From Corynebacterium lujinxingii (GTDB lineage Bacteria > Actinomycetota > Actinomycetes > Mycobacteriales > Mycobacteriaceae): a stretch of 64,000 nt of DNA. This document shows positions 26,423 to 34,612 of the stretch, piece by piece. The notes below the pieces were generated by a model. That model did no database searches, was not told the origin of the DNA, and worked only from the letters and a program-made list of their open reading frames with translations. The position numbers and the translations under genes were made by a program. The stretch covers positions 1,550,001 to 1,614,000 of the forward strand of contig NZ_CP061032.1 of NCBI RefSeq assembly GCF_014490555.1, given 5' to 3'. The stretch's first letter is position 1. Every line of letters starts with the position of its first letter.

Positions 26423-27694
26423 TTACTCGTAGCGCAATGCGTCGATAGGCTGCATCTTCGCCGCCTTCGACGCTGGATACGCGCCGAAGAACACACCGGT
26501 GGCCAACGAGAACAACAGTGAGAAGACCACCGCGCTTACCGGCGGCCACGTCATCTCGAGCACCGCCGACGACGCGATCAGGCCGACAATGCCGCCCAGA
26601 ATCACGCCGATGACGCCGCCGATGAGGCAGACCAACATCGCCTCGACGATGAACTGCACGCGAATATCGTTGTGCGTCGCGCCCAGCGCCTTGCGCACAC
26701 CGATTTCGCGGGTGCGCTCGGTGACGGTGATGAGCATGATGTTCATCACGCCGATGCCGCCAACGAGCAACGAGATGCCGCCGATGGCCGAGAGCACGGT
26801 CGACAGGGTGCGGAAGATCGTCGTCAAGCCCTCCAGGCTCGCGGAAATGTCGAAGACTTCCGCCTCGTAATCCTCGTTACCTGCGTACATGCGGTCGAGG
26901 TACGCCTGCAGGTCGTTGCGGAACACCTCTGGGTCCTCCTCGGGCGAGGAGCGCACGCTAAACGACGCCACCCAGTTGGTCTCCAACCCCACCCGGTCCG
27001 CGGCGGTGGCGGGAATGTACACGTCCGCGAACGACGACTGGCCGAACGCCGGCTCACTGTCGGAGCGGTCGAGCACACCGATGATGGTGAACACGGCCGG
27101 TGTGCCGTCGACATTCAAGTCGACGCGCGAGCCGAGGGCCTGCGAAGCGTCGTTGTTAAACAGCGCCTCGACAAGTTCCGGCGAAACCACCGCGACGGGG
27201 CGGCGGCTGTCGATGATGTCCTGGTCGAACCCGCGGCCGAACTGCACGTCGAGGCCACGCATGTCTAGCGAGCTCGCCAGCGACGGGTACACCGACACGC
27301 TGGCGGTCTCATCGTCCAACTGCGCTTCGCCGTCGCCCGACATGTCCAAGTCCACACCCCGGACGCGGTCGCCGAACGAGGCCTGCAGCTCGTCGAGTTC
27401 GTCGAAGGTGACTGCGTTGTTCTCGTCCGTCGGCGGGGCGAGGTTGAACCCAGCGAACGGGTCGTCGGAATTCTCCTCGCCGTCTTCGGGCCGCTCGTGC
27501 ACCATCACCGGGTAGGTGGTGGTGCCGGCGTCCTCCAGCCCGCCCATCACGTCGTTTTCCAGCGCGCGGCCGAGCGTCATGATGATGATCACGGCCATGA
27601 TGCCGATGATGATGCCGAGCAGCGTGAGCAGCGAACGCAGTTTGTTGGCGTTCAGGCTCGACAGCGCAAGGCGCAGCGATTCGCGGATATTCAC
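26423..27694 (-). CDS. ABC transporter permease, MacB/FtsX type
   Basis: A 423-residue permease with a first membrane helix (LRSLLTLLGIIIGIMAVIIIM), a large extracytoplasmic MacB-type periplasmic-core domain (about residues 45-285) and three C-terminal helices of the FtsX domain (ISLLVGGIGVMNIMLITVTERTREIGVRKALGA). The ERTREIGVRKALGA segment is diagnostic. GTG start immediately after the ATPase stop. With the adjacent ATPase and adaptor it forms a tripartite-style export system; in a diderm mycolate-bearing cell it may export a lipid, peptide or drug. Confidence 0.93.
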   Translation of the reverse strand: MNIRESLRLALSSLNANKLRSLLTLLGIIIGIMAVIIIMTLGRALENDVMGGLEDAGTTTYPVMVHERPEDGEENSDDPFAGFNLAPPTDENNAVTFDELDELQASFGDRVRGVDLDMSGDGEAQLDDETASVSVYPSLASSLDMRGLDVQFGRGFDQDIIDSRRPVAVVSPELVEALFNNDASQALGSRVDLNVDGTPAVFTIIGVLDRSDSEPAFGQSSFADVYIPATAADRVGLETNWVASFSVRSSPEEDPEVFRNDLQAYLDRMYAGNEDYEAEVFDISASLEGLTTIFRTLSTVLSAIGGISLLVGGIGVMNIMLITVTERTREIGVRKALGATHNDIRVQFIVEAMLVCLIGGVIGVILGGIVGLIASSAVLEMTWPPVSAVVFSLLFSLATGVFFGAYPASKAAKMQPIDALRYE

Positions 27695-28558
27695 CTATTT
27701 CACCCCGTCCGGCCGGCGCACACCGGCGATCTGGCCGTCCATCATCTCCACCACACGCGAGGTCTCCTCAGCGAGGTCCGGGTTGTGGGTAATGAACACG
27801 ATCGCCTTGCCCAAATCCTGGTTGAGTTCGTGGAACAGGTCCATCACCATGCGCCCGGTTTTGGAGTCGAGGGCGCCGGTTGGCTCGTCGGCAAGCAACA
27901 AGTCCGGATCGTTAGCCAAGCTGCGCGCAATGGCTACGCGCTGCTTCTGGCCGCCGGAGAGCTCGTTGGGGTTGTGGTGCAGGCGATCGCCCATGCCCAT
28001 CCTGTCGAGCAGCTCCGCTGCGCGCTCCTCGCGTTCCTTGCGGGGCACGCCGGCGTACATCATCGGCATGGCCACGTTCTGCAGCGCGTCGATGCGACCG
28101 ATGAGATTGAAGTTTTGGAAGATGAACCCGATGTTGCGGCTGCGGTACTGCGCCAATTCCTTGTCTTCTTTGGCGTAGACGGGTTCTCCGTTGAACGCGT
28201 ATGCGCCCTCAGTGGGCCGGTCGAGCATGCCGATCAGGTTCATCAGCGTGGACTTGCCGCAGCCGGACGGGCCGACAATGGACACGAACTCGTGCTGGTC
28301 GGCGTAGAAATCCACCCCGTGCAGCACGGTCAGCTCGCTGGGTTCTCCGACGTTGTATGTCTTCACCACCCGCCGCATGTCGATGAGACGGCCCGTGTTG
28401 TCCATGCGCGGTTGCGTATCGACGACCGGAGCCGGCGCCGGTGCTTCTTCTACCTCTTCTTCCTCCGCGTCCTCTTCCTCGAGGAAGAACGGGTCGGTGG
28501 TGTCAGGGGCGTCGTCGAAGGTGTCGCCGTCACGCGAGTGCTTCGGTTTACGGAACAA
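27695..28558 (-). CDS. ABC transporter ATP-binding protein, MacB/LolD type
   Basis: A 287-residue ATPase. After an unusual 60-residue acidic, Pro/Ala-rich N-terminal extension comes the ATPase domain with Walker A GPSGCGKST, Q-loop FQNFNLIG, signature LSGGQKQRVAIARSLAN, Walker B LLLADEPTGALD and switch His in VFITHN. The TTG start at 28558 is supported by AAGGAG six bases upstream inside the adaptor gene. A later ATG (MDNTGRL) would remove the extension. It is the energy partner of the adjacent FtsX-type permease. Confidence 0.93.
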   Translation of the reverse strand: MFRKPKHSRDGDTFDDAPDTTDPFFLEEEDAEEEEVEEAPAPAPVVDTQPRMDNTGRLIDMRRVVKTYNVGEPSELTVLHGVDFYADQHEFVSIVGPSGCGKSTLMNLIGMLDRPTEGAYAFNGEPVYAKEDKELAQYRSRNIGFIFQNFNLIGRIDALQNVAMPMMYAGVPRKEREERAAELLDRMGMGDRLHHNPNELSGGQKQRVAIARSLANDPDLLLADEPTGALDSKTGRMVMDLFHELNQDLGKAIVFITHNPDLAEETSRVVEMMDGQIAGVRRPDGVK

Positions 28559-30184
28559 TTACTGCTCCTTCTTGCCGTCCGAATCGCGCGCTTCGCGCAC
28601 CTTGTCCGCGGAGAAGCCCGGATCGTTGATGGACACGGTCTCGCCAATTCGCTCGCGGTACTCGTCGGGCCAGTTGACCACGATGTCGCCGGCCTTCAGG
28701 TCGCCGCCTGTCACGGCGATGTCGACGTCGTTGGAGGCACCCGTTTTCACGGTGCGCTCCTCAACCTTGCCTGAGGTCGCTTCGTCGCCGTCGGTGGCCA
28801 AAACAAGCACCTTCTTCGCGTCCCCGTCCTCGTAGACAGCGTCGAGCGGGACGTTGAGCGCGTCCTTCGCCTCGGCGGTGACGATCTCGGCGCGGGCGCT
28901 GCCGCCGAGCAGCAGGCCCTCCTTGTTGCCGGTGATCTCGATCTCGACCGGGAACGTCACCTCGGACGAGCCCTGCGAGCCACCGCCTCCTCCTGCCTGC
29001 ATCCCCGGCATCGACGGCGCGCCGTCCTCGTTCGCGGCCGGGGCAATGCGGGTGACCTTGCCCTTGTACTTCTTTTTGCCGGTGGCGGTGGAGGTGAACT
29101 CCACGCGGTCGCCAGTGGAAATGTTCGGCACGTCGGACTCGCGGACTTCGGCGCGGATGACCAAACGGGAATCGTCTGCGACGGTAAGCAGCTTGCCCTG
29201 CGGAATGTCGCCCTCGTGGACGGCTACATCGGTGATCAAACCGGCGATCGGCGAATACACGGTGCCCTCCTGGACTTGGTATTCGAGGGTGCCGTCGCCG
29301 TCGCCAAGCTGCGCCGTCTCCGCCTGCCGCCAGGCCGCCTCGGCCTGCGCCTTGAGCTGGTCGCGCTCCTGCGCCGCCTGTGCGCGGGCAGCCTCGAGTT
29401 CCGCCTGAGCGTTCTGCAACGCCGCGTACGCCTCTTCCTTGCTCGCGGCCGGGGCACCACCGCCACCGCCGCCGAGCAACTGCTCCACTGCGGCTTCCTG
29501 CGACCCCGGTGCCGGCGCACCTGGCGCGGGTGCGGGTATCGGCGCAGGTGCCTGCGGCTTCGGCGCGCCCGGCTTCGCCGTCGCGTTACCGTGCGAGGAA
29601 AGCTTCCCGGCGACCTGCTCCGCAGCGGCAAGCCCCCGGTTGACCAAGCGCGGGCCGGCACCGCCCGCTACGGCGTTGTATGCAGCCTGCGCCTGATCAA
29701 CCTGTGCCTGGGCGGCACGGATGCCCGGGTGGGTGCCGTTGTTGATGCTGGCGCGAAGGGCATCGAGCTGAGCCTGCGCCTGCTCAGCCTGCGCCTGCGC
29801 GTCGGCCTGGGCATTCGCCTGCTGTTTTTGCTGCACTTCGAGCTGGCGCTCGAGCTGTTCGGTGTCCATCGCGACGAGGAACTGCTCCGCCTTGACGCGG
29901 TCGCCGGCCTTCACGGCAACGTTTTTCACCTCGGATTGCACCGCGGAGGTGATGTTGATCTGGCGCACCGGCTCAATCTTGCCGGTGACGACAACGCTGT
30001 CGGTGACACCTTCAGCCGATGCGACGGTGTAGTCGCCGGGCTGCAGGCCGCCATCCGCGGCGTCGTCCTCGCCGCCACCACCGAAACCGCAGGCGCTCAA
30101 CAGCAGCGCCGAAGAGGTCACGATTGCCAAACTCGCGCGCGCGAGACGGCGTCGGCCGGTGGAGTGTGAGGTTTGGGAAGCCAA
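28559..30184 (-). CDS. RND/HlyD-type efflux adaptor lipoprotein
   Basis: A 541-residue membrane-fusion-type protein. The signal peptide ends in the lipobox LLSAC. A barrel-sandwich half (INITSAVQSEVKNVAVKAGDRV) is followed by a long Ala/Gln-rich coiled-coil hairpin (about residues 110-330), interrupted by a Pro/Gly-rich insert. The second sandwich half is GLITDVAVHEGDIPQGKLL, followed by beta-barrel domains (RAEVRESDVPNISTGDRVEFT). The TTG at 30184 is chosen because GGAG lies 6 bases upstream and it begins the signal peptide. It is first in an operon with the ATPase and permease. Confidence 0.9.
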   Translation of the reverse strand: MASQTSHSTGRRRLARASLAIVTSSALLLSACGFGGGGEDDAADGGLQPGDYTVASAEGVTDSVVVTGKIEPVRQINITSAVQSEVKNVAVKAGDRVKAEQFLVAMDTEQLERQLEVQQKQQANAQADAQAQAEQAQAQLDALRASINNGTHPGIRAAQAQVDQAQAAYNAVAGGAGPRLVNRGLAAAEQVAGKLSSHGNATAKPGAPKPQAPAPIPAPAPGAPAPGSQEAAVEQLLGGGGGGAPAASKEEAYAALQNAQAELEAARAQAAQERDQLKAQAEAAWRQAETAQLGDGDGTLEYQVQEGTVYSPIAGLITDVAVHEGDIPQGKLLTVADDSRLVIRAEVRESDVPNISTGDRVEFTSTATGKKKYKGKVTRIAPAANEDGAPSMPGMQAGGGGGSQGSSEVTFPVEIEITGNKEGLLLGGSARAEIVTAEAKDALNVPLDAVYEDGDAKKVLVLATDGDEATSGKVEERTVKTGASNDVDIAVTGGDLKAGDIVVNWPDEYRERIGETVSINDPGFSADKVREARDSDGKKEQ

Positions 30185-30221
30185 GAGTTCTCCTCGCGTC
30201 AAAGGCGTGCAACTCCGCAAA

Positions 30222-30227
30222 ACTATA
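30222..30227 (-). promoter_or_regulatory. Putative -10 element of the efflux operon
   Basis: On the minus strand TATAGT, preceded by TG, lies about 38 bases upstream of the adaptor TTG start and overlaps the stop codon of the upstream hypothetical gene. No good -35 was seen. It suggests the efflux operon has its own promoter rather than depending on the rluD transcript. Confidence 0.45.
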
Positions 30228-30711
30228 CACGTCCACCCAACGCGTTCCGGGTGAGCGTAAATGCGCCCCACACAGCGTCGGAAGGCAGCGCCTCCACAGC
30301 CCAAACCTCCGGGCGACGAGCCACCTGACGCAGCTCCTCGCCGCTGCCGTAGACCACCACGGCGTCGATCGGCTCGTCGGTTGCCAGCGCAAAAATTGCG
30401 TCGCGAGACTCGCCCGCTGGTGGCTCCCCCACTGGATTCAGCGCCCCGGCGAGGACGGCACTCGCCCGGCGCGCCGCAGACACTGCATCGGCGGCCTCTC
30501 GCGCGGGCAACGGTTCGCGGAACGTCACAAGTGCAAATGCAGGCTCCTCCGCGGCCGCCACCGATACCTCCGCACGCACGAGGTACTCGCGCTCCCCGTC
30601 TTCCGGGCCGAGCGTGTCGCCCTGCAGCACCGGCGGCACGGGAGGGTTGGCCAGCCCCACGCCCCAGAACAGCAGCAGCGCAGCGCTAGCGAATAGTATC
30701 CAGCGCCGCAC
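30223..30711 (-). CDS. Single-helix exported or membrane-anchored protein, unknown function
   Basis: A 162-residue protein with an N-terminal hydrophobic segment (about residues 4-20) and a folded-looking remainder. No domain is recognised. The GTG start at 30711 has GGAGG six bases upstream and lies within the 3' end of the pseudouridine synthase gene (26-base overlap), which argues for a genuine coupled gene. Confidence 0.65.
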   Translation of the reverse strand: MRRWILFASAALLLFWGVGLANPPVPPVLQGDTLGPEDGEREYLVRAEVSVAAAEEPAFALVTFREPLPAREAADAVSAARRASAVLAGALNPVGEPPAGESRDAIFALATDEPIDAVVVYGSGEELRQVARRPEVWAVEALPSDAVWGAFTLTRNALGGRV

Positions 30712-31609
30712 GGAGATCCTCCGGGTAGTCGGAGGTGACCTCCATGTATTCGCCGGTGCGCGGGTGCACGAACCCCAGGCTGGTGGCGTGCAGCCACTGC
30801 CGCTTCAGCCCGAGTTCGCGCGCCAAGTTCGGGTCGGAGCCGTACATGGGATCGCCCACGCAAGGATGCCCGATCGAGGACATGTGCACCCGGATCTGGT
30901 GGGTGCGGCCGGTTTCGAGGTGGATTTTGAGCAGGCTGGCTCGTCGAAAAGCTTCTGCGACCTCGTAGTGGGTCACGCTCGGGCGGCCGTCCTGGGTGAC
31001 GGCGAACTTCCAGCCCGCGGACGGGTGGCGTCCGATGGGGGCATCGATCGTACCGACGATCGGGTCCGGCAGCCCCTGCACCAGCGCGTGGTAGGTCTTG
31101 TCCACGGTGCGCCCCTTGAACGCGCGCTTCAGCGCCGAGTACGCGGGCACGCTTGCGGCGACGATCATCACGCCGGACGTGCCGACGTCGAGACGCTGCA
31201 CGATGCCTTTGCGCTCCGGCGGGCCGGCGTCGGGAAGCGTAACGCCCATTGCCTGCAGGCCACCGACCACGTCCGGCCCCTCCCAGCCGAGTGTGGGGTG
31301 GGCGGCGACACCGACGGGCTTGTTCACCGCGATGATGTCGGCGTCGCGGTACAGGATCTCCAGGCCCTCGACCAGCTCGGTGACCGGCTGGGGCGCCTGC
31401 TTCGGCTCCGGGAGGGTGACCTCCAGTATCGCGCCGGCGCGGACACGGTCGGATTTTTGCGGCGCGGAGCCGTCGACAAGCACGTCGCCCGCGGCCGCGA
31501 TTTCAGCGGCGACGGAGCGGGAGACGCCGAAGAGCTTCGACATGGCGGCGTCGACACGCATGCCCTCGAGCCCTTCCGGCACCGGCAGCGCACGGAATTT
31601 ACCCGTCAT
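30686..31609 (-). CDS. rluD: RluA-family pseudouridine synthase (RluD-like)
   Basis: A 307-residue enzyme that isomerises uridine to pseudouridine in 23S rRNA. An N-terminal S4 domain (MRVDAAMSKLFGVSRSVAAEIAAAGDVLVDG in substance) precedes the catalytic domain with QRLDVGTSGVM, holding the catalytic aspartate. Later elements are KTYHALVQG and GRTHQIRVHMSSIGHP. ATG 31609 has AGGAGG seven bases upstream. It overlaps lspA by 11 bases; lspA-rluD is a common bacterial pair. Confidence 0.93.
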   Translation of the reverse strand: MTGKFRALPVPEGLEGMRVDAAMSKLFGVSRSVAAEIAAAGDVLVDGSAPQKSDRVRAGAILEVTLPEPKQAPQPVTELVEGLEILYRDADIIAVNKPVGVAAHPTLGWEGPDVVGGLQAMGVTLPDAGPPERKGIVQRLDVGTSGVMIVAASVPAYSALKRAFKGRTVDKTYHALVQGLPDPIVGTIDAPIGRHPSAGWKFAVTQDGRPSVTHYEVAEAFRRASLLKIHLETGRTHQIRVHMSSIGHPCVGDPMYGSDPNLARELGLKRQWLHATSLGFVHPRTGEYMEVTSDYPEDLRAALDTIR

Positions 31610-32108
31610 GTCCAGCCTCCTTCCGCTCGGCGATTAACGTGGCGACGACGAAGATCACCACACCGACCGTAATCGCCGCATCCGCCAAATTGAACACCGC
31701 GAAACCGCCCACGGAGATGTAATCCACCACGTGCCCAAACCAGAAGCCCGGCGGGCGGAACAAGCGGTCGCACAGGTTGCCCAGCGCGCCGCCGGCGACA
31801 AGCGCCAGCCCGAGCGCCTCCCACCGGGTGGACATGCGCGGGCCGAACCACAGCGCGCCGAGGACAAACACGAGCTGGATGGTGGTAAACAGCCAGGTGG
31901 AGTCCTGCCCCATGGAAAACGCTGCGCCGGGGTTGAACAACAGGTAGAAGCGGAACCAGTCCCCGATCACCGGCTGCGGCACGCCCGGCTCGAGCCAGGA
32001 AACCATGACGGCCTTGACCACCTGGTCCAGCGCCGCAACAGCGAGCATGACCGCGACCACGGCACCGAGGTAGCGGGGTGTCGAGCGGGGTTTGCTTGCC
32101 TTCTCCAT
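31599..32108 (-). CDS. lspA: Lipoprotein signal peptidase II
   Basis: A 169-residue membrane aspartic protease that cleaves the signal peptide of diacylglyceryl-prolipoproteins. Four membrane helices are visible. The catalytic aspartates lie in GNLCDRLFRPPG and VFNLADAAI, with the conserved HVVDYISVGG between. The N-terminal 14 residues are polar and basic. ATG at 32108. A 42-base gap separates it from the divergent lipoprotein gene. Confidence 0.95.
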   Translation of the reverse strand: MEKASKPRSTPRYLGAVVAVMLAVAALDQVVKAVMVSWLEPGVPQPVIGDWFRFYLLFNPGAAFSMGQDSTWLFTTIQLVFVLGALWFGPRMSTRWEALGLALVAGGALGNLCDRLFRPPGFWFGHVVDYISVGGFAVFNLADAAITVGVVIFVVATLIAERKEAGHDG

Positions 32109-32150
32109 CGCCGAACCACCTTAGCGTCTTCGTGCGGTACGTTCTTAAAG

Positions 32151-33053
32151 ATGTCCCGCTTTACCTCCACCGCCGTAACCGTAGGTCTCACGCTCACGCT
32201 CGCCGCGTGCTCCAGCGAGGGCGATCCCGTCGCCGGCATCCCCGCGTTCCCTGTCGACGAGCCCGCAATCACCGTCGTCGAAACCGGCGACGACGCCCGC
32301 GTGCTGTCCTATGCCGACATTGCCGACGAGCCGTGGTCCACCACCATTGCCGTGTCGTCTGGCACCGCGCAGCAGGTCGGCGACGACGTGAGCGGCGGCG
32401 ACGTCAACATCACCACCCTGCCGCTCGACATTGCTGTTTCTGAGGCCCCCGCCCCCGAAGATAGCGAGGCAGAAGCCTCCCGACGAATCGACTTCACCGT
32501 CGGTTCCGGCAAGCACTCCAACCTGGACATCGGCCAGGATGTCGCCGCCGCCGAGGGTTTCCGCATGAGCTGGCGTGGCGACGACTCCGGCAACCTCTCC
32601 ACCTTAAAGTTGCTCGCCCCGCCGGAGGCCCCAGAGCGCGGCCTGCAAACGGTCGAGCCGGCCTTGCTCGCCCTGGTCACCCAGAACGTGGTCTTTCCCA
32701 CCGAGCCGATCGGCACCGGCGGGGTGTGGAAGGTGGAAAACCGCGTCGCCGGCGACAACTCCACCGTGCGCACCACTACCTACACGGTCGAGTCCATAGC
32801 GGACCAGACCGTCGATCTGGCAGTCGACGTCGAGGAGCGCCCCACCGAGCAGTCGCTCACCCTCGACGACGGGCAAGAAATCGACGTCGAATCCTCCTCC
32901 ACCACCTCGGAGGGCCACCTCACCGTCGATCTCGCTCGCCCGCTGCCGGTCGCCGGTGAAGTCGAGGCGACAACCCGCCTGGTGTATTCCGGCGGGCAGC
33001 AAACAACCCGCGTGATCCAAGACGTCACGCGGGCTGTGAAATACGGCGATTAG
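32151..33053 (+). CDS. Lipoprotein, unknown function
   Basis: A 300-residue exported lipoprotein. The signal peptide ends in LAAC (cysteine near residue 20). The mature part appears beta-rich, with a middle segment GTGGVWKVENRVAGDNSTVRTTTYTVES (given here only in outline) and a C-terminal strand-rich region ending QDVTRAVKYGD. No family is recognised with confidence. It is divergent from lspA, and its stop overlaps the next convergent gene by 4 bases. Confidence 0.7.
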   Translation: MSRFTSTAVTVGLTLTLAACSSEGDPVAGIPAFPVDEPAITVVETGDDARVLSYADIADEPWSTTIAVSSGTAQQVGDDVSGGDVNITTLPLDIAVSEAPAPEDSEAEASRRIDFTVGSGKHSNLDIGQDVAAAEGFRMSWRGDDSGNLSTLKLLAPPEAPERGLQTVEPALLALVTQNVVFPTEPIGTGGVWKVENRVAGDNSTVRTTTYTVESIADQTVDLAVDVEERPTEQSLTLDDGQEIDVESSSTTSEGHLTVDLARPLPVAGEVEATTRLVYSGGQQTTRVIQDVTRAVKYGD

Positions 33054-33643
33054 AGCGCGGGCGCTGCCGGCGGCTGCTCGGCCGGGGCTTGCTCGGCCGG
33101 GGCTTGCTCGGCCGGGGCTGCCGGGGCACCACTGTTGCACATCTCCGGCACCTGCTCCGGCGGCAGCGTATTGCTGACCAGGAAGCACGCCCAAGACTGG
33201 GAGATCTTCCAGTTGCCGTCCTCGTAGACGAACTCCACGTCCTCAGCCAGCTGCGACTCCGCGTCAGGGCGGGTGAAGTTCACCGTCGCCAGCACCGAGT
33301 TGGCCGTGTAACCCGGCAGCACCGGGTTGACCACCTGGAAGTTCGCGCCGGACTCCTGCTGGGACTGCGACATCAGGTCGAACAACTCCGGCGTCGTCTC
33401 GCCGCCCTGGACGGTGTTGGCGCGCTCCGCGGCCGGCAGGTTCGGATCAGCAGCGCGCTGCAGGACGGCGTTGAGCTCGTCCGCCGTCGGCATCTCAGCC
33501 GCCGGCGCGGCCTCAGTTGCGCTCGCCTGCTCGGCGGGTGCGGTCGACTCGTCGGTGTTCTCGGCGGCGTCGTCGGAGCAGGCGGTCAGGCCCAGTGCGA
33601 GGCCCGCCGCTGCAAGCGCCGCGGCAAATCGCTGTGCTTTCAC
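33050..33643 (-). CDS. MTB12-like low-molecular-weight antigen lipoprotein
   Basis: A 197-residue lipoprotein with lipobox LTAC and an Ala/Glu/Thr linker. The central domain (about residues 55-160) resembles mycobacterial MTB12 antigen: ADELNAVLQRAADPNLP and NTVQGGETTPELFDLM, with the strand YEDGNWKISQSWACFL near the end. A Pro/Ala/Glu/Gln repeat closes the protein. The GTG start has AAGGAG five bases upstream. The fold is NTF2-like in MTB12; function is unknown. It is divergent from asparaginase. Confidence 0.75.
   Translation of the reverse strand: MKAQRFAAALAAAGLALGLTACSDDAAENTDESTAPAEQASATEAAPAAEMPTADELNAVLQRAADPNLPAAERANTVQGGETTPELFDLMSQSQQESGANFQVVNPVLPGYTANSVLATVNFTRPDAESQLAEDVEFVYEDGNWKISQSWACFLVSNTLPPEQVPEMCNSGAPAAPAEQAPAEQAPAEQPPAAPAL
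33076..33120 (-). repeat. Three 15-bp tandem repeats encoding Pro-Ala-Glu-Gln-Ala
   Basis: Three nearly identical 15-base units at 33076, 33091 and 33106 encode the C-terminal (PAEQA) repeats of the MTB12-like lipoprotein. The nucleotide identity indicates recent slippage expansion and a copy number likely to vary among strains. Confidence 0.85.
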
Positions 33644-33718
33644 GTGTTCTCCTTGCGTACCTTGATTGACCCGCTCAACGTTACTGCACCATGCGTCATT
33701 TCTGGCACTCTGGTGCGC

Positions 33719-34612
33719 ATGACCGTCTTCGTTGTCTCAACCGGGGGCACCATCGCCTCCACCGCCGACGCCACCGGCGCGCTCGTGCCCACCCTCAGCG
33801 CCGCCGATCTCGTCGCCCGCAGCGGCACCACCCGTGATGTGCGCACCACCGATATCGCAAGCCTCGACTCTTCGTCGCTGGGACTTGCCGAGCTGGACCA
33901 CATTCGCTCGCTCACGAGCACTTTGCTTGACGACGACCACCTCGCCGGCATCGTCATCACCCACGGCACCGACTCCATGGCCGAGACCGCACTCGCCCTC
34001 GACCTGGTCCACCGCGACCCCCGCCCCGTCGTCCTCACCGGCGCAATGCGACCCGCCGACCACGCGCATCCCGACGGGCCCGCCAACCTGCGTGGCGCGA
34101 TCGAGGCGGCCGGCACCCGCCACGGCGAGGGTGTGTTCGTGCACTTCGGCGGCCACACCTTGCCTGCCCGGGGCTTGCGCAAGATGGACACCGCCGACGT
34201 CGACGCGTTCCGCGTCCCTGTGCCGTTACGGCGTCCCATGCCGGTGCCCGCTGCGCCGTTGGCGGGGCTGAACGTGCCGATCCTGCGGGCCTGGCCAGGC
34301 GACGATGGGGCCCTTGCGCGTGTCGTCGCCACGCAATCGCCCGACGGGGTGGTCGTCGAAGCGCTCGGCGCGGGCAACGTCTCCGAAGCGATGGGTGAGG
34401 CGCTCGCCGCGATGCTGCGCCGCGGCGTTCCCGTCGTCGTCGCCACGTCGGTGCCCTATGGCGAGGTCTCGTTCGCCTACGGCGGCGCCGGCGGCGGCTC
34501 CACCCTCGGCGACCTCGGGGCCCTGCCCGCTGGCTACCTCAGCGCTGGCCAGGCGCGCATCGCGTTGCTCACCGCGTTGTCTACCGGCGTCGATCCGCGA
34601 TCATTGCTGTGA
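33719..34612 (+). CDS. ansA: L-asparaginase (type I/II family)
   Basis: A 297-residue enzyme hydrolysing asparagine to aspartate and ammonia. The first catalytic threonine lies in STGGTIAST near the N-terminus, and the second motif HGTDSMAETA carries the Thr-Asp pair. Later VLTGAMRPAD and YGGAGGGS are also typical. No signal peptide, so cytoplasmic. ATG at 33719; a GTG six bases upstream is possible. The 3' end overlaps dinB by 12 bases. Confidence 0.92.
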   Translation: MTVFVVSTGGTIASTADATGALVPTLSAADLVARSGTTRDVRTTDIASLDSSSLGLAELDHIRSLTSTLLDDDHLAGIVITHGTDSMAETALALDLVHRDPRPVVLTGAMRPADHAHPDGPANLRGAIEAAGTRHGEGVFVHFGGHTLPARGLRKMDTADVDAFRVPVPLRRPMPVPAAPLAGLNVPILRAWPGDDGALARVVATQSPDGVVVEALGAGNVSEAMGEALAAMLRRGVPVVVATSVPYGEVSFAYGGAGGGSTLGDLGALPAGYLSAGQARIALLTALSTGVDPRSLL

